From assembly GCA_036927565.1 (NCBI GenBank), contig JAYESD010000009.1, positions 156,200,929-156,264,928 of the forward strand: a stretch of 64,000 nucleotides of DNA. The letters are read 5' to 3'. Source of the DNA: Tuctoria greenei (lineage: Eukaryota > Streptophyta > Magnoliopsida > Poales > Poaceae). Positions within the stretch are counted from its first letter, which is position 1, and the number at the start of each line of letters is the position of its first letter. A program made the translations under genes and the position numbers. Of the stretch, positions 31,578 through 43,514 are shown piece by piece. The notes under the pieces were generated by a model, which did not search any database, had not been told where the DNA came from, and saw only the letters and a program-made list of their open reading frames with translations.

Positions 31578-33731
31578 ATGGCTCGTTACAAGAAGAACAA
31601 GGGCAAGGCCATTGCGGAGCCGGCCGCAAAGAAGCAAAAGTTATCGAAGGAGGAGAAGAAGGCGTTGATGGCCGCTCGCGCCGCCGAGGAGCGAGAGCGT
31701 GGCCGAGGAGGATCATTGAGGATCCGCGAGGCTCGTCCGAGGCAGCCTCCCGTGCTAGATGAGTCTGAGGCAGAAGAAGAGTCGGAAGTGCCGCTTGTTC
31801 GCCGGTGCTCAGCCAGGACCCATGGGGGTCATCCCGCGGCAGCACCACGTTCGAGACCATCTGCTGCCGAGCTTCGAGAGGACGGAGAGGCCCATAGATC
31901 CATATACGAGATGGACACCAACGTCCGTGTTGGTGAAGGTGTCTGGTTGACTGATTACCGGAAGATGAAGGCCAAGCAGCTCAGAAGACTCAGATGGAGT
32001 GTCTTGCTTGAGGAATGGTACCCGCATCCCAGAGAGGCTCTTGTGGACAATCGTTTCTGGACTTTGACGCAGGCGTCACTATACGAGACATATAGACGTC
32101 GATGCCACAAGCTCTTCCAGCACAACTTTCTGGATTGGGATCAGCTTGCCCTGGCAGCAGAGACAGAGATACGGCCCTACTTTGAGAGGTATAGAGGGCT
32201 GGTTGAGCTGATGTCCTACGACAGGAGTGCATATGTGGAGGATTGGGTTCGTGTATTCTACGCTACCCTATATGTCTCTTAGGGCCGCGGGTCTATAGAC
32301 TTCATCTTCATGGGCCAGCACCATCACTTGACGAGACAGACTTTGGCACAGCTGCTAGGAGTGGATCTCCATGACACTTGCGTGCACAAGAGAGTGTACG
32401 GACAGGCAGACCCGCCGAGGAGGCCACTCACTGGAGGAGTGGCACCACCACTGGAGGAGATATGATCTCTGTTTGGACCATCTTTCTCTCCAGACCAGCC
32501 GAGGGTACCGGCATTATTGACTCCAGCTGCGCGCACAGTGCACCTTGCCTTGCGCCGCACACTTTTGCCGAGATCCGGATATCTAGAGGGGTTCACCAGC
32601 CTGCAGCAGACCCTCCTGTTCTACATCATGAACGAGATGGAGTTCGATATTGTGGACCTCCTCATATGTGAGATGGAGGATGTGATCACCGATGGAGTCG
32701 GCATGATGAGGCAGCTTGTGTTTGGAAACTGGATCAGTTACCTACTCTCCATGGTTGTTCCTGAGGAGTCCACCGTGCATGACCGTCTCACTGACGAGAG
32801 TGTCACACGGTTCAGCCACTACCGTGCTCCAGCTCCTGGAGACCGCTGCCTTGGCCATCCAGTCGAGTGTCAGGTCCGTGCTCGGCTATCCGAGGAGGAT
32901 TGGTCAGATCTGGAGAAGGAGGATGAGAGGCTGGCAGAGGCAGAGGCTCAGGGTGAGGACCTTCAGCATATATGGTCTGAGAGCGACACTGATGACAGCA
33001 TTGAGGAGTACTTTCCACCTCCTCCATCTCCCAGGCAGCACGACGCGGAGGCTGGAGGCTCGACAGTGCCACCCCCTACTCCACCTCCCATCTCAGAGGC
33101 ACAATTCTCTCAGCCTCCGAGCTCACTTCACTCCTACAGCAGATGGTTGAGCAGCAACACCTGGACCGGCTTGCAGCTGAGCAGGCCCGAGCTGAGCAGG
33201 CAGCACATCTTCTGGAGCTCCAGAAGCAGCAGCAGGAGATGCAGTGCCACATCGCCCGTGAGAGGCGAGAGGACACAGATAGACTGACTGGGCTGATAGA
33301 CCACATGCACCAGCGCTCCCTCGACCAGCAGCAGCAGACGCAGCAGCCCGATGATGGGCATCTTGGGGTTGATCACCAACCTCTACACCCAGACCGAGAT
33401 TGCCCTGCCGACGCAGCTGCCAGGCGTTGCTCCACCCCCGCCTGTCCTTGCTCCAGCTGCAGCTCCGGTGCCGACCACGCCGATCCCGACGATCAGCATG
33501 TCTCCACTGCTGGCTCTAGACGCACCGATACACTCTCCACTGTCGGCTACGACATTGTTCCAGCAGACGCCAGGATCCGTCGTCAGTGCCCCGTTGCTAG
33601 CAGCTCCGACTCAGCAGGCATCGATGGCGGCTCCTACAGCTCCCTCCACCTCTACTCCAGGCAGCAGCTCCGACGGCAGCACCCCCAACGGTGATCAGTT
33701 CGTCATCGCTCCGAGCACTCAGGGCTCTTAG
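31578..33731 (+). pseudogene. B2 ORF2 (env-position gene), stops and frameshifts
   Basis: Starts at the ATG opening MARYKKNKGKAIAEP and ends at the shared tail DQFVIAPSTQG. Stops are TAG at 32280 (GAG to TAG) and TGA at 32463 (CGA to TGA). Two compensating frameshifts near 33115 and 33345 disturb the coiled coil. The basic N-terminus, central domain and Pro/Gln-rich C-terminus match B1. The coding region is clearly GC-richer than gag-pol of the same element. Confidence 0.75.
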
Positions 33732-34087
33732 GCACTCGGATCCCTTTTTGGTGTCTTGATGCCAAAGGGGGAGAAGAGTTAGAGTAGAGTCAGGGGGAGG
33801 ATAACCTAGCCTCAGGGGGAGTGTCTTAGTCTCAGGGGGAGTTTTATCTATATCTTTTGTAATTTGGTGTTTTTTCTACTTATTTGCTCTTCATCATGTA
33901 TTCATGTGCCACTTACTCTCCTGAGTTATTCATCGATTGATCTTTCGCGTTATTAATCTCTTTTGAGTCTTCAAGTTTAAAATGCCATATCTTGTATTCA
34001 TTACATATCTTCTTGAGTATCGTACTATCAAATTCATTATTATGCTTCACTTGTTGTGTTGTCATCAATCACCAAAAAGGGGGAGAT
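33732..34087 (+). other. B2 3' untranslated region and PPT
   Basis: Repeated G-rich runs (AAAGGGGGAGAAG, CAGGGGGAGG, CAGGGGGAGTG twice), an AT-rich stretch, then PPT AAAAAGGGGGAGAT ending at 34087. Confidence 0.8.
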
Positions 34088-35028
34088 TGAAAGCATCTAG
34101 ACCCCCATGAGCTACGGTTTCAATGATTAATGACAACCATTGGATTTTACTAATGAATTTGTGGATGCAAGGTCTCCCATATCACTCAATCAAATGAAAT
34201 ATATATGAATATGAACATCAACTAATGATCATTAGAGACCACTAAACAATCATCTTATGAGATTAATCAATGTTATGAAGACTAGAAGTAAAAGCTCATA
34301 TGTCAAAGTCATTCAACCATAATTGACAACACTCAATGCTTAACAATCATCAGAAGAACATTTACAACAAGTGTCTAAGAGGTCAATTGAGAAAATTCCA
34401 AAAGAATCACTTAGAACAACTCGAAACAAACAAAATCAACTCACCGGATCAACCGATGTTTCCAGAAAACAACACATCGGTCGAGTCGATTCAGTAGAAG
34501 AAGAAGACCTCAGAACAAAGTACTCACCGGATCATCCGATGTTAAGGGCAATGTTACATCGGTCCATCAGTACAGTATGCAATATCCTTGGACCAAGTGT
34601 AGCACCGTATCATCCGATGTACAGCAATATAAACATCGGTCAATCACTCCAGTAAGCATCAAGGTTGAACCAATTATGTAGGAAGTGCCACCGGATCATC
34701 CGATGAGAAGACAAGTGCAACATTGGTCTAACAACGGTCATATCTGACATAGTGACATCAGCTAAAATGAACTTGACCGATGATAACTGAAGGGAGAGCA
34801 TCGGATCATCCGGTGTCCGCAGAGCAGTGATGTCACCCTACTTTTCCAACGGCTATTTCGTGGAGGCTGGCTATTTATACCCCTTCAACCTGTCAAATCG
34901 ATAAGTCTTGATCACCAGACATACTCTACACATCCTCAAGCATTCAAGACATTGAGCCATCACTTCTACATCCTTTAGACCACTTACACACCAAGAGATA
35001 GGCTAGAACTAGCTAAGAGAGAGCTTGT
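34088..35028 (+). repeat. B2 3' LTR, truncated
   Basis: Collinear with the first 940 or so bases of 23378-24800, including the palindrome array and TATA region. The LTR breaks off in the GAGAGCTTGT segment at 35028, where element G starts. The remaining roughly 480 bp of LTR are not found in the window. Confidence 0.9.
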
Positions 35029-37875
35029 TGTGACGCCCGGTTCCGAAAACTGAACCAAGCTAACGCATATGTGTGCCCAGGATGTTCATCACACATACAC
35101 GAGTGCAATCACAAAAGAGTATACAGAAAATTACCACAAGACAAGATTAGTTAACCAAATTTTATTACACAAACCAGATTATCCTCGAATACAAGCTCTA
35201 ATGAATATTAATGACAAGTTCAACTAATGCAGTGGAAATAAACTAATTAAGCAACTAAGCAAACTAAGCATCAGCGATAGGGTATATATGCGCAGCTCCA
35301 ATCAACACCACAGGCAAAGCTGACGGTAGACACGGCCTAGAACTCCGCATTATCACCATTAAACTCCCAATCCTGACCTGCAACTGTTGGGGTGGGGGAT
35401 TGCAAGAGTGAGTACATGTCGTACTCAGCAAGTGTGGAAAGTATGACATGTGGCTTATTCAAATGTTGACAATAATAATGGTAAAGTGCTGAAAAGTACA
35501 TTAAAACATTTGGAAAGCAATACATTACATGTATGTGAAATAAACCCATCATAATCATAAGTAATACCATAATACCAAACTGAATTCATTACCATCATCA
35601 ATAATTCCAGATTTCACCATCGTCAATAACCATATTCAATACCAGAAATTAATCTATAACCATCCGTAACCATTACCAGACCATAACCATCCCAAATTCT
35701 GATTTCCCTCTAATCATGGAAGTTGTCCAGGTGCTCATAACCGGGAGCACGGCTATCATGATAGTTTTAGTTAACACTCTGCAGAGTTTGTACCTCTTTA
35801 CCCACGTGTCCGTGATTTCATCACCCTTCGGCGACTAAGAACCTCCCTTATGCCCATGACCCGTCGGTCACATTACACACTCCCGTTGGTGTGTGGCCAA
35901 GAGATCACAAAATAGCCTTTACAAAGGGATTACTAGCCTATTTAGACCCCACTGAGGTTTCACCAGTGGCGATGTCTTCCGCAGAGCACATCTTCAACCA
36001 AGGGCCCCCTCTTGAGCCATTCGGATCCCAGGGTAGTCCCACCAATCATCAACAAACCCAATCCGACTACCCCTTCCCCGAGCATCCACAATGGTCCAAA
36101 CAGCACTAGCAAAGCCCTAATTAATCAGCTACACCGCACCCATACTTGGCCTCGTGGTGGCACTGTAGTCCTGGCTTATTCTCGCATGAACCGGTCCTTA
36201 GATCTAAAGCAAGCAAACCACCATAACATCCAACCCATCCACATACCAGGCTTGCTTAGATCATCCATTACCATACCATGTTTAACCAGTTCATGTTAAC
36301 CATAATCTCATCCATGCATAATTAAATTGAGTGATATAGTTGTTTCCCATCCCAGTTGATTAAGCGAAGCAAAAAGGTAAAAACCCTTCCCGACTCTCTC
36401 TACCATGAATTCCAGGTGACAAGGGTGGTTTAGCAAATCTAGTAAACTTCCTACCATAGGATTTCCCATCAATTTGACACAAGCATGCAGTTTTGCAACC
36501 AAAACATTTATTTTAAAACAGGATCAATATGCTTCAAGGACACTTGCCTTGCTCTTGCTGTTGATTAGGGTCAAAGCCTTCAAACTCTTGATGTTGTAGA
36601 TCCTCCGCGGCACTCTCTAGCGCAAATCCGTCTAATCCACACAATAAACATACAAGACAAGAAACACAATCAAAGAGTGCACAAATATTACTCAATATGA
36701 CATGACATGCATGATTAATGCAAATGCAAGGTAGAACTTGTTACTAGATTGCTTTTAATGATCTCTAACTAGTTCTAATAGCTTTTAACAAGTTTATACA
36801 GGTTTGGAGTTGATTAGATCAAATTTTAGAATTAATTCAACACAATTTAACCAGAAAGATCGGACTAGTCCGCTAGGGACCGGACAAGTCCGCACTTGAC
36901 GAGATCAGCAGATTAGGGTTTTCTAGATCGATGTGAATTTGGAGATTAGGGATTGAATTCACATAAGGAAAAGAGAATAGAAGGTATACCAGGTGTTTAG
37001 AACTCCAATGAACCAAGAAACTTGGAGGTAACACTTGGATCTTGATGATCTAGGGTTGGTGATGAACTTGGAGATGAATTGGTGGCGAAGGACGAAACTT
37101 GGTGGAGATCTTGATCCTCCTTCGTTTCCTCCTCTTCTTCTTCTTGTTTGGGATCTTCTCCTCCCTCCTTGATGGTGGCTCCCCACGAACTAGGGTTTGG
37201 GTGGGTGGAAAAGTGGCAAATAGATGTCAAACCAAGGGGTGGGGTTGTTTATATAGGGGTGGAGGCTAGGGTTAGATGGATTTCGAGTTTTGGGATGAGT
37301 AGAGGCCGGTTTAGAGTCCCACATGGGCTCTAAAAGAGTTGGGCACGACGTCCCTAGGCCCACTTGACGTGAAACCCAAGAAACAAGTCGTAAAACAAAA
37401 GGTCAATCTCGGAGTCACGAAATATCGGACAAGTCCGGACAGGACCGGACTAGTCCGAAGTCGTCCAGAGAGAAGATCGGACAAGTCTGGCCAAAAATCG
37501 GACAAGTCCGATCTTAGTCAGAAAGGAAAACGGACAAGTCCGTTGGAACACCGGACCAGTCCGGAAAAGTCCAGGGACTTAGCAAACTTTCAAGGATTCA
37601 TGGAATACCGGACTAGTCCGCACAAAATCGGACAAGTCCGAAGTTGTCCAGAGGCAAAAATCGGACTAATCCGCAGCAAAAACGGACAAGTCCGTTTTTA
37701 GACAGAGAGAAATCGGACTAGTCCTCAGCAAACCGGACTAGTCCGCACTTTCCTACATTTTTAAGTGCGGTTTTGTTACAAATCAATTTTAAACTTGTTC
37801 CTCTTGTTATGGGTTAATGTTAAACATGCATATGAATGTATGCAAGGCATGATGCATGAAAATGAGGGTGTTACA
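35029..37875 (-). repeat. Element G 3' LTR (2.85 kb)
   Basis: Starts TGTAACACCCTC at 37875 on the minus strand and ends GGGCGTCACA at 35029. TATA (CCTATATAAAC on the minus strand) lies at 37247-37257. The U3 between 37875 and the TATA box holds the palindrome array at 37426-37745. A second pair of palindromes is at 36861-36892, downstream of the TATA box. The rest is AT-rich non-coding sequence. Confidence 0.82.
37426..37745 (-). promoter_or_regulatory. Element G U3 palindrome array
   Basis: About twelve copies of CGGACWAGTCCG or near variants in 320 bp, with both CGGACTAGTCCG (fully palindromic) and CGGACAAGTCCG forms. GTCCAGAG half-sites lie between some copies. The array lies 170-500 bp upstream of the TATA box on the minus strand. 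Two more copies lie at 36861-36872 and 36881-36892. Confidence 0.75.
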
Positions 37876-40800
37876 AACCTACCCCCCTTAAAATGAATCT
37901 CGCCCTCGATATTCGACGCGGAAGAGAATAGATAGGGAAAGTCCTTCTTGATATCATCCTCTAGCTCCCAAGTTGCTTCTTTTTCTGTGTGGTGCTTCCA
38001 TTGAACCTTACACCATCGAATCACCTTGTTCCTTGTGACTCTCTCCTTGGTTTCCAAGATTTTGACCGGTTGCTCGGCATACGTCAAATCTTCCTCTAGC
38101 TTCAAATCTTCCATTGGCACCTTTTCTTCCGGTACCCTCAAGCACTTCTTGAGCTGGGAAACATGAAACACATCATGTACGTCTGAAAGATGAGCTGGCA
38201 TCTCCAACTTATATGCTACTTCTCCTCTTTTGTCCAAAATCTTGAATGGTCCAATATAACGAGGTGCGAGCTTGCCTCTTATGTTAAACCTCTTATGACC
38301 TCTCATTGGTTACACCTTGAGGTAAACAAAATCTCCTATTTCAAAGGCTAATTTCCTTCTCCTATTGTCCGCATAGCCTTTTTGCCTTGATTGGGCAGCC
38401 CTCAAGTTTCCACGAATTATTTGGACTTGCTTTTCGGCTTCTTGCAACACGTCCGGACCAAATACTTGAGTTTCTCCTGCCTCATTCCAGAATGAAGGTG
38501 TCCTACACTTCCTCCCATAAAGCGCTTCATATGGTGACATTTTCAAGCTTGCTTGGTAACTATTGTTGTATGAAAATTCTGCGTATGGCAAGCTTTTGTC
38601 CCAACTTTTCCCATGCTTTAAAGCACAAGCTCTTAACATGTCCTCCAAAATCTGATTGGTCCTCTCGGTTTGTCCATCCGTTTGAGGATGATATGCTGAA
38701 CTAAAATTCAACCTCATTCCCAAAGCTTCATGCAATTTTTTCCAAAATCTGGAGGTAAATTGAGAACCTCTATCCAAGACTATCTTCTTAGGGACTCCAT
38801 GTCGACACACAATATGCTCCATGTATATTTCGGCCAATCGTGCAGCTGTATACTTGGTCTTCACAGGGACAAAATGAGCTGACTTGGTTAAGCGATCCAC
38901 AATTACCCAAATCGAGTCATACCCGGACTGAGTACGTGGTAACCCAACTATGAAGTCCATACCAATTTCTTCCCACTTCCATTCCGGAATCTTCAACGGT
39001 TGCAATAGTCCGGCTGGCCTTTGATGTTCCGCCTTGACTCGTTGACACACATCACACAATGCAACATATTCGGCTATGTCCTTCTTCATGCTATCCCACC
39101 AATAGCAAGTCTTCAAGTCTTGGTACATCTTCGTACAACCTGGGTGAATCGAGTAAGGCGAGTCATGTGCCTCCTTTAATATTGTCTCCCGAATATGCTT
39201 TACATTAGGCACAACGATTCTCTTTCCAAGCCATAAGGTACCATGTTCATCCTTGTCAAATCTGAATTCTCTCCCTTCTTCGGTTCTTTCCTTGATTTCC
39301 TTGATCTCCTCATCCGTGGTTTGTGCCTCTCGAATTTCTTGCTCCAAGGTTGGGTTTAACTCCATCATCTCCATCTTGTTTACAAACCCAAGGTTCAACC
39401 GTTCAAACTCCTTGCATAACTCGGACGGTAACTCTCGAACTGTAAGTTGATGGCTTACTCCCTTTCTACTCAAAGCATCGGCCACTACATTGGCTTTTCC
39501 CGGATGATAGTTGATCCCCAAATCATAATCTTTGATGAGCTCTAACCATCTTCGATGCCTCAAGTTCAGATCCGTTTGTGTGAAAATATACTTCAAACTC
39601 TTATGATCCGTATAAATTTCACACCTATGTCCAAGAATATAGTGTCTCCAAATCTTCAATGCATGTACCACGGCTGCTAGTTCAAGATCATGCGTGGGGT
39701 AATTCTGCTCATGTTTCTTCAATTGTCTCGACGCATAGGCGACCACTTGACCTTCTTGCATCAATACACATCCAAGCCCTTGTCTTGATGCATCACAATA
39801 GATGTCAAAACTCTTGCTTACATCCGGCAATACCAAAACTGGGGCTGTTGTCAACCGCTTCTTCAACTCCTCAAAACTCTCTTAACAAGCTTGAGTCCAT
39901 TGGAATGCCTTTCCCTTCATTAGCAACTCCGTCATAGGCTTGGCTATCTTGGAAAAATCCTTGATAAACCGACGGTAATATCCAGCCATCCCAAGAAAAC
40001 TCCTTATTTCCTTGACGTTTTGCGGTGGTTCCCACTTCAACACATCCCTCACTTTACCGGGGTCAACCGATACTCCTCCTCCGGAAATAATATGGCCTAA
40101 GAAGGAAACTTCCCGTAACCAGAATTGACATTTACTGAACTTGGCGTACAATTGATGCTCCCTCAATTTCTGCAGCGTAAGCCTCAAGTGTTCCTCATGT
40201 TCCTTCTCATCCTTCGAGTAGATCATAATATCATCGATAAACACCACAACGAACTTATCTAAGTACTCCATGAAGACTTTATTCATGAGGTACATAAAGT
40301 AGGCAGGCGCATTTGTCAATCCAAAAGACATCACAGTGTACTCATAAGATCCATACCGTGTCCTAAAAGCTGTCTTGGGTATGTCCGATGGTCTAATCTT
40401 CATTTGAAAGTAACCTGACCTCAAATCAATCTTAGAGAAGACACAAGCACCCTTCATCTGATCAAACAAGTCTTCTATGCGTGGCAAGGTGTACTTGTTC
40501 TTGATTGTTACCTCGTTGAGAGCTCGGTAATCCACGCACATCCTTTGGGATCCGTCCTTCTTGTCCACAAATAGAACGGGCGCTCCCCAAGGTGAAGAGC
40601 TAGGGCGAATAAAACCCTTCTCTAATTGATCTTGAATTTGTTTCTTGAGCTCCGCTAATTCCATAGGAGGCATCCTATACGGCCTCTTAGCTATAGGTGC
40701 AGTTCCAGGTATTAAATCAATAACAAACTCAATGTCTCGATCGGGTGGCATACCTGGCAACTCGTCCGGAAAAACATCCAAAAATTCACACACCACCGGA

Positions 40801-41760
40801 ATCTCCTCAATTGCGACACCGTCCATATGATTCAGCTCTAATTGCTTCGGTGCATGTTGGGTTGCTTCAAATTCTACGGTGATCCCTTCTTCATTAGTCA
40901 ACTTCACCGTCTTTGTGGCACATTCAATAACTCCATTGTGCTTCCTCAACTAGTCCATACCAAGTATAATATCCAACCCTTGAGAATCTAAAACAATGAG
41001 GTTGGCGGAGAAGTCTACCCCCCTTATTCTAAGGCTTATTTTTGGACATACTATATTTGTCCTCATCTCTCCTCCAGGAGACTTAACCAGCAGAGTAAAC
41101 ATCATATGAGAGATAGGCAAACTATACTTGGCAACATACTTCGATGCAATGAATGAATGCGATGCTCCATAATCAAATAACATAGTCGCGGGGTTGGAGT
41201 TGGCGAGAAACATACCAATGACCACGTCATCCGCTTTTTGAGCATCCTCCGTAGAGACATGGTTCACGTTGCCACGAGCAAAATTTTGCTGTCCACGGCT
41301 TCCTTGTGGCTGTCCTCCGTTAGGTCTTGGGTTTTGCCTCGATGCATTGCTTCCTTGACCAAGGCCTGACTTAGGACATTGATTCGCAAAGTGTCCAGCT
41401 TCTCCACAAGTATAGCACTTCTTAACTCCACCAGAATTATTGGGATGAGCTTGGTTTTGAACATTGGCTCCAGGAAAATCAGCACGAGGTGCATAAGGCA
41501 TCGGAGGCCTAGGTGCTTGCATGACAGGGCGCTGCTGCACAAACTGAGTTGGGCGCGGTGCATAACCAGGGCGCTGAGCAGGAATAGAGGAGCTGTAATG
41601 AGGCGCATTGGGTGGCGCAAAGAGAGGGCGCACATTACTTCCTTGTTGCTGTCCTTAATATGGCGCCTTCCTCTTGATTTCTTGCTCCATCTCACGGATC
41701 TTGTTCTCAACCACAATTGCTTTGTCCACAAGCTTCAGAAAATTGACATAATCACAGTTG
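37776..41760 (-). pseudogene. Element G gag-pol (one frame, four nonsense codons)
   Basis: One continuous minus-strand frame of about 1328 codons. It runs: gag C-terminus with knuckle CYTCGEAGHFANQC; protease MLFDYGASHSF (Tyr where Ser of D-S-G-A is usual); RT with FIDDIMIYSK (about 40235); RNase H with DIYCDASRQGLG; integrase HHCC (HPGCTK...CDVCQRV) and D-D-E (GMDFIVGLP, VLDRGSQF, HPQTDGQTERTN); and chromodomain PVKILETKE...WELEDDIKK. Stops lie at 41655-41657 (TAA), 40950-40952 (TAG, probably Trp), 39882-39884 (TAA, probably Gln) and 38310-38312 (TAA). No frameshift is seen. The frame runs through the PPT into the LTR before its final stop, as in related elements. Confidence 0.9.
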
Positions 41761-43170
41761 AGCAATAAAAACAATAACTACTAAAAGCCCAATTCCTTAT
41801 GCAAACAAGCTATGCATTCAAGTGAATAGTAATTTTGCGGTATATGAAATGCATAAGTGTAATGTGAAAGAAAGAGTGTGCAAACTCCCGAGGAGACACG
41901 AAGACACGGAGATTTATCCCGTGGTTTGGCAAGATCGTCAAGACCTTCCTACATCCACGTTGTGGCACCCACCAAAGGGTATAGCCACTCCCAAGTCACC
42001 GAGACCAGGGATCTTCACTAAAAGTCTTCGTTCGCCAACCCCGGCAAGGTGGAGCTCAAGCCTTGTACAAGTTTGATCCTCTGGCTTCCACAACCGACTT
42101 GGCAAGCTCCAGAAGGCTCTCTCCCATCACCGACTATTACACGGTGAATGCAATCACCAAGAGACACTCCCTTACAACTCTCACTAGACTAGAGACTCCA
42201 ATCACCAAGAATGGAAGCACACAAGCATCATCTCTAGCAAGTTCTAGCCTATCTCGTGGTGTACAAGTGGTGTAAATGATGTAGAAGTGGTAGCTCAATG
42301 TTTTGAATGTTTGGTAATGTGTAGAGTAGCTCTAGGTATCAAGACTTATCGAAATGACTGGTTGAAGGGGTATAAATAGCCAGCTTCCACGAAATAGCCT
42401 TTGGAAAAGTAGGCTGACATCACTGTTCTACAAACACCGAATGATCCGATGTTCTCCCTTCAGTTGTCAGCAGTTGAATCCAAATTAGCTGATGTCACTG
42501 TGTCAGATATGACCGTTGTTCGACCGATGTAACACTTGCCTCATCATCGGATGATCTGGTTACACTTGATCCAGAATGGTCCAGAAATAATGCTTACTAG
42601 AATGATTGACCGATGTGTTGTAATTGTACATCGGATGGTCTGGTGTTACACTTGGTCTAGGGAAATTGCTTACTGGAATAATCGACCGATGTAGCACTTC
42701 CTTCATCATCGGATGATCCGGTGTGTACTCAAGTCTGAGGTCTTTTCTGCTGTTGAGCCAACTCGACCGATGTAGTGTTTTCTGGATACATCGGTTGATC
42801 CGATGAGTTGATTTTGTCTTCTTCGAGTTGCTCTAAGTGATTCTTTTGGAGTTTGTTCGAGTGACCTCTTAGAAATTGGTTTGAAATGTTCTTTTGATGA
42901 TGACCAAGTTTTGAGTGCTGTCAATTTCGATGGAATAATTTTGACATATGTGCTTTTTCTTTTAGTCTTCATAAAAATCGATTGGCCTCGTAAAATAATT
43001 TGTTGAGGGGTCTCCAATTGTATCCAATGAGCAGTAGATGATATACATATAGAGTTCATTAAGTGTGATGAGTGATATGAGAGACCTTTGCATCCACAAA
43101 CTCATTAGTAATATCCAACGGTTGTCATTTATCACCGAAACCATACCTCATGGGGGCCTAGATGATTTCA
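41761..43170 (-). repeat. B3 3' LTR, outer end truncated
   Basis: Reads TGAAATCATCTAGGCC from 43170 on the minus strand, in place of the usual TGAAAGC start. It aligns with the B1 LTR until AGCAATAAAA at 41761, where it stops about 54 bases short of the expected TTACA end. The U3 palindromes are more decayed than in B1 (for example CGGATGGTCTG). PPT complement ATCTCCCCCTTTTTGG follows at 43171. Confidence 0.85.
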
Positions 43171-43514
43171 ATCTCCCCCTTTTTGGTGATTGATGACAAC
43201 ACAACGAGTAAAGCATAACAGTAATGAAATTAAGAATACCATACTCAAAAGGATATGCAATAAGTTCAAGATCCAACATGTATAAGATCCAGCACACGAA
43301 ACTCGAAGGCTCAAAAGCGATCAATAACACATGAGAGAATCAAGTGGCGGACGGATAACTCAGGAATAGCAAAAGAGAGCAAATCTCCCAAATTACAAAA
43401 GACTCCCAAAATAAATACCCCCCTACAACTAGGACTCCCCCTGGGACTAAGCTATCCCTCCCCCTGACTCTCTCCCCCTTTGGCATCAAGACACCAAAAA
43501 GGGAAGCCGAGTGC
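43171..43514 (-). other. B3 PPT and 3' untranslated region
   Basis: The minus-strand PPT (CCAAAAAGGGGGAGAT) is followed outward by AT-rich sequence and repeated CCCCCTG/CTCCCCC tracts near 43435-43485, the complement of the G-rich runs seen in B1. Confidence 0.75.

Larger units (their letters stand above)
23378..35028 (+). mobile_element. Element B2: SIRE/Maximus-type copia element, 3' end truncated
   Basis: Same plan as B1: 5' LTR 23378-24800, PBS 24803, gag 24861-26987, pol 27002-30256, ORF2 31578-33731, PPT, and 3' LTR beginning at 34088. The 3' LTR stops after about 941 bp, where the gypsy element G begins with TGTGACG. B2 has the most complete gag start (intact ATG) in the window. Pol is one frame with two stops, so B2 is the closest to a readable gag-pol. 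Confidence 0.92.
35029..41760 (-). mobile_element. Element G: Ty3/gypsy chromovirus (Tekay/Del-like), 5' end missing
   Basis: Minus-strand element. The 3' LTR (35029-37875) reads TGTAACACCC...CGGGCGTCACA on the minus strand. PPT AAGGGGGGTAGGTT precedes it, then a gag-pol with order PR-RT-RNase H-INT-chromodomain, which defines a chromovirus. The C-terminal chromodomain and long LTR suggest Tekay/Del. The element stops inside gag at about 41760, where a B-family LTR begins. The 5' LTR, PBS and gag N-terminus are absent. It inserted into the B2 3' LTR. Confidence 0.88.

Noticed and set aside
37339..37701. Plus-strand open frame with repeated Arg-Thr-Ser-Pro and Ser-Asp-Lys-Ser peptides
   Set aside because: It is the palindrome array of the element G LTR read as protein. 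The repeats are DNA-level.
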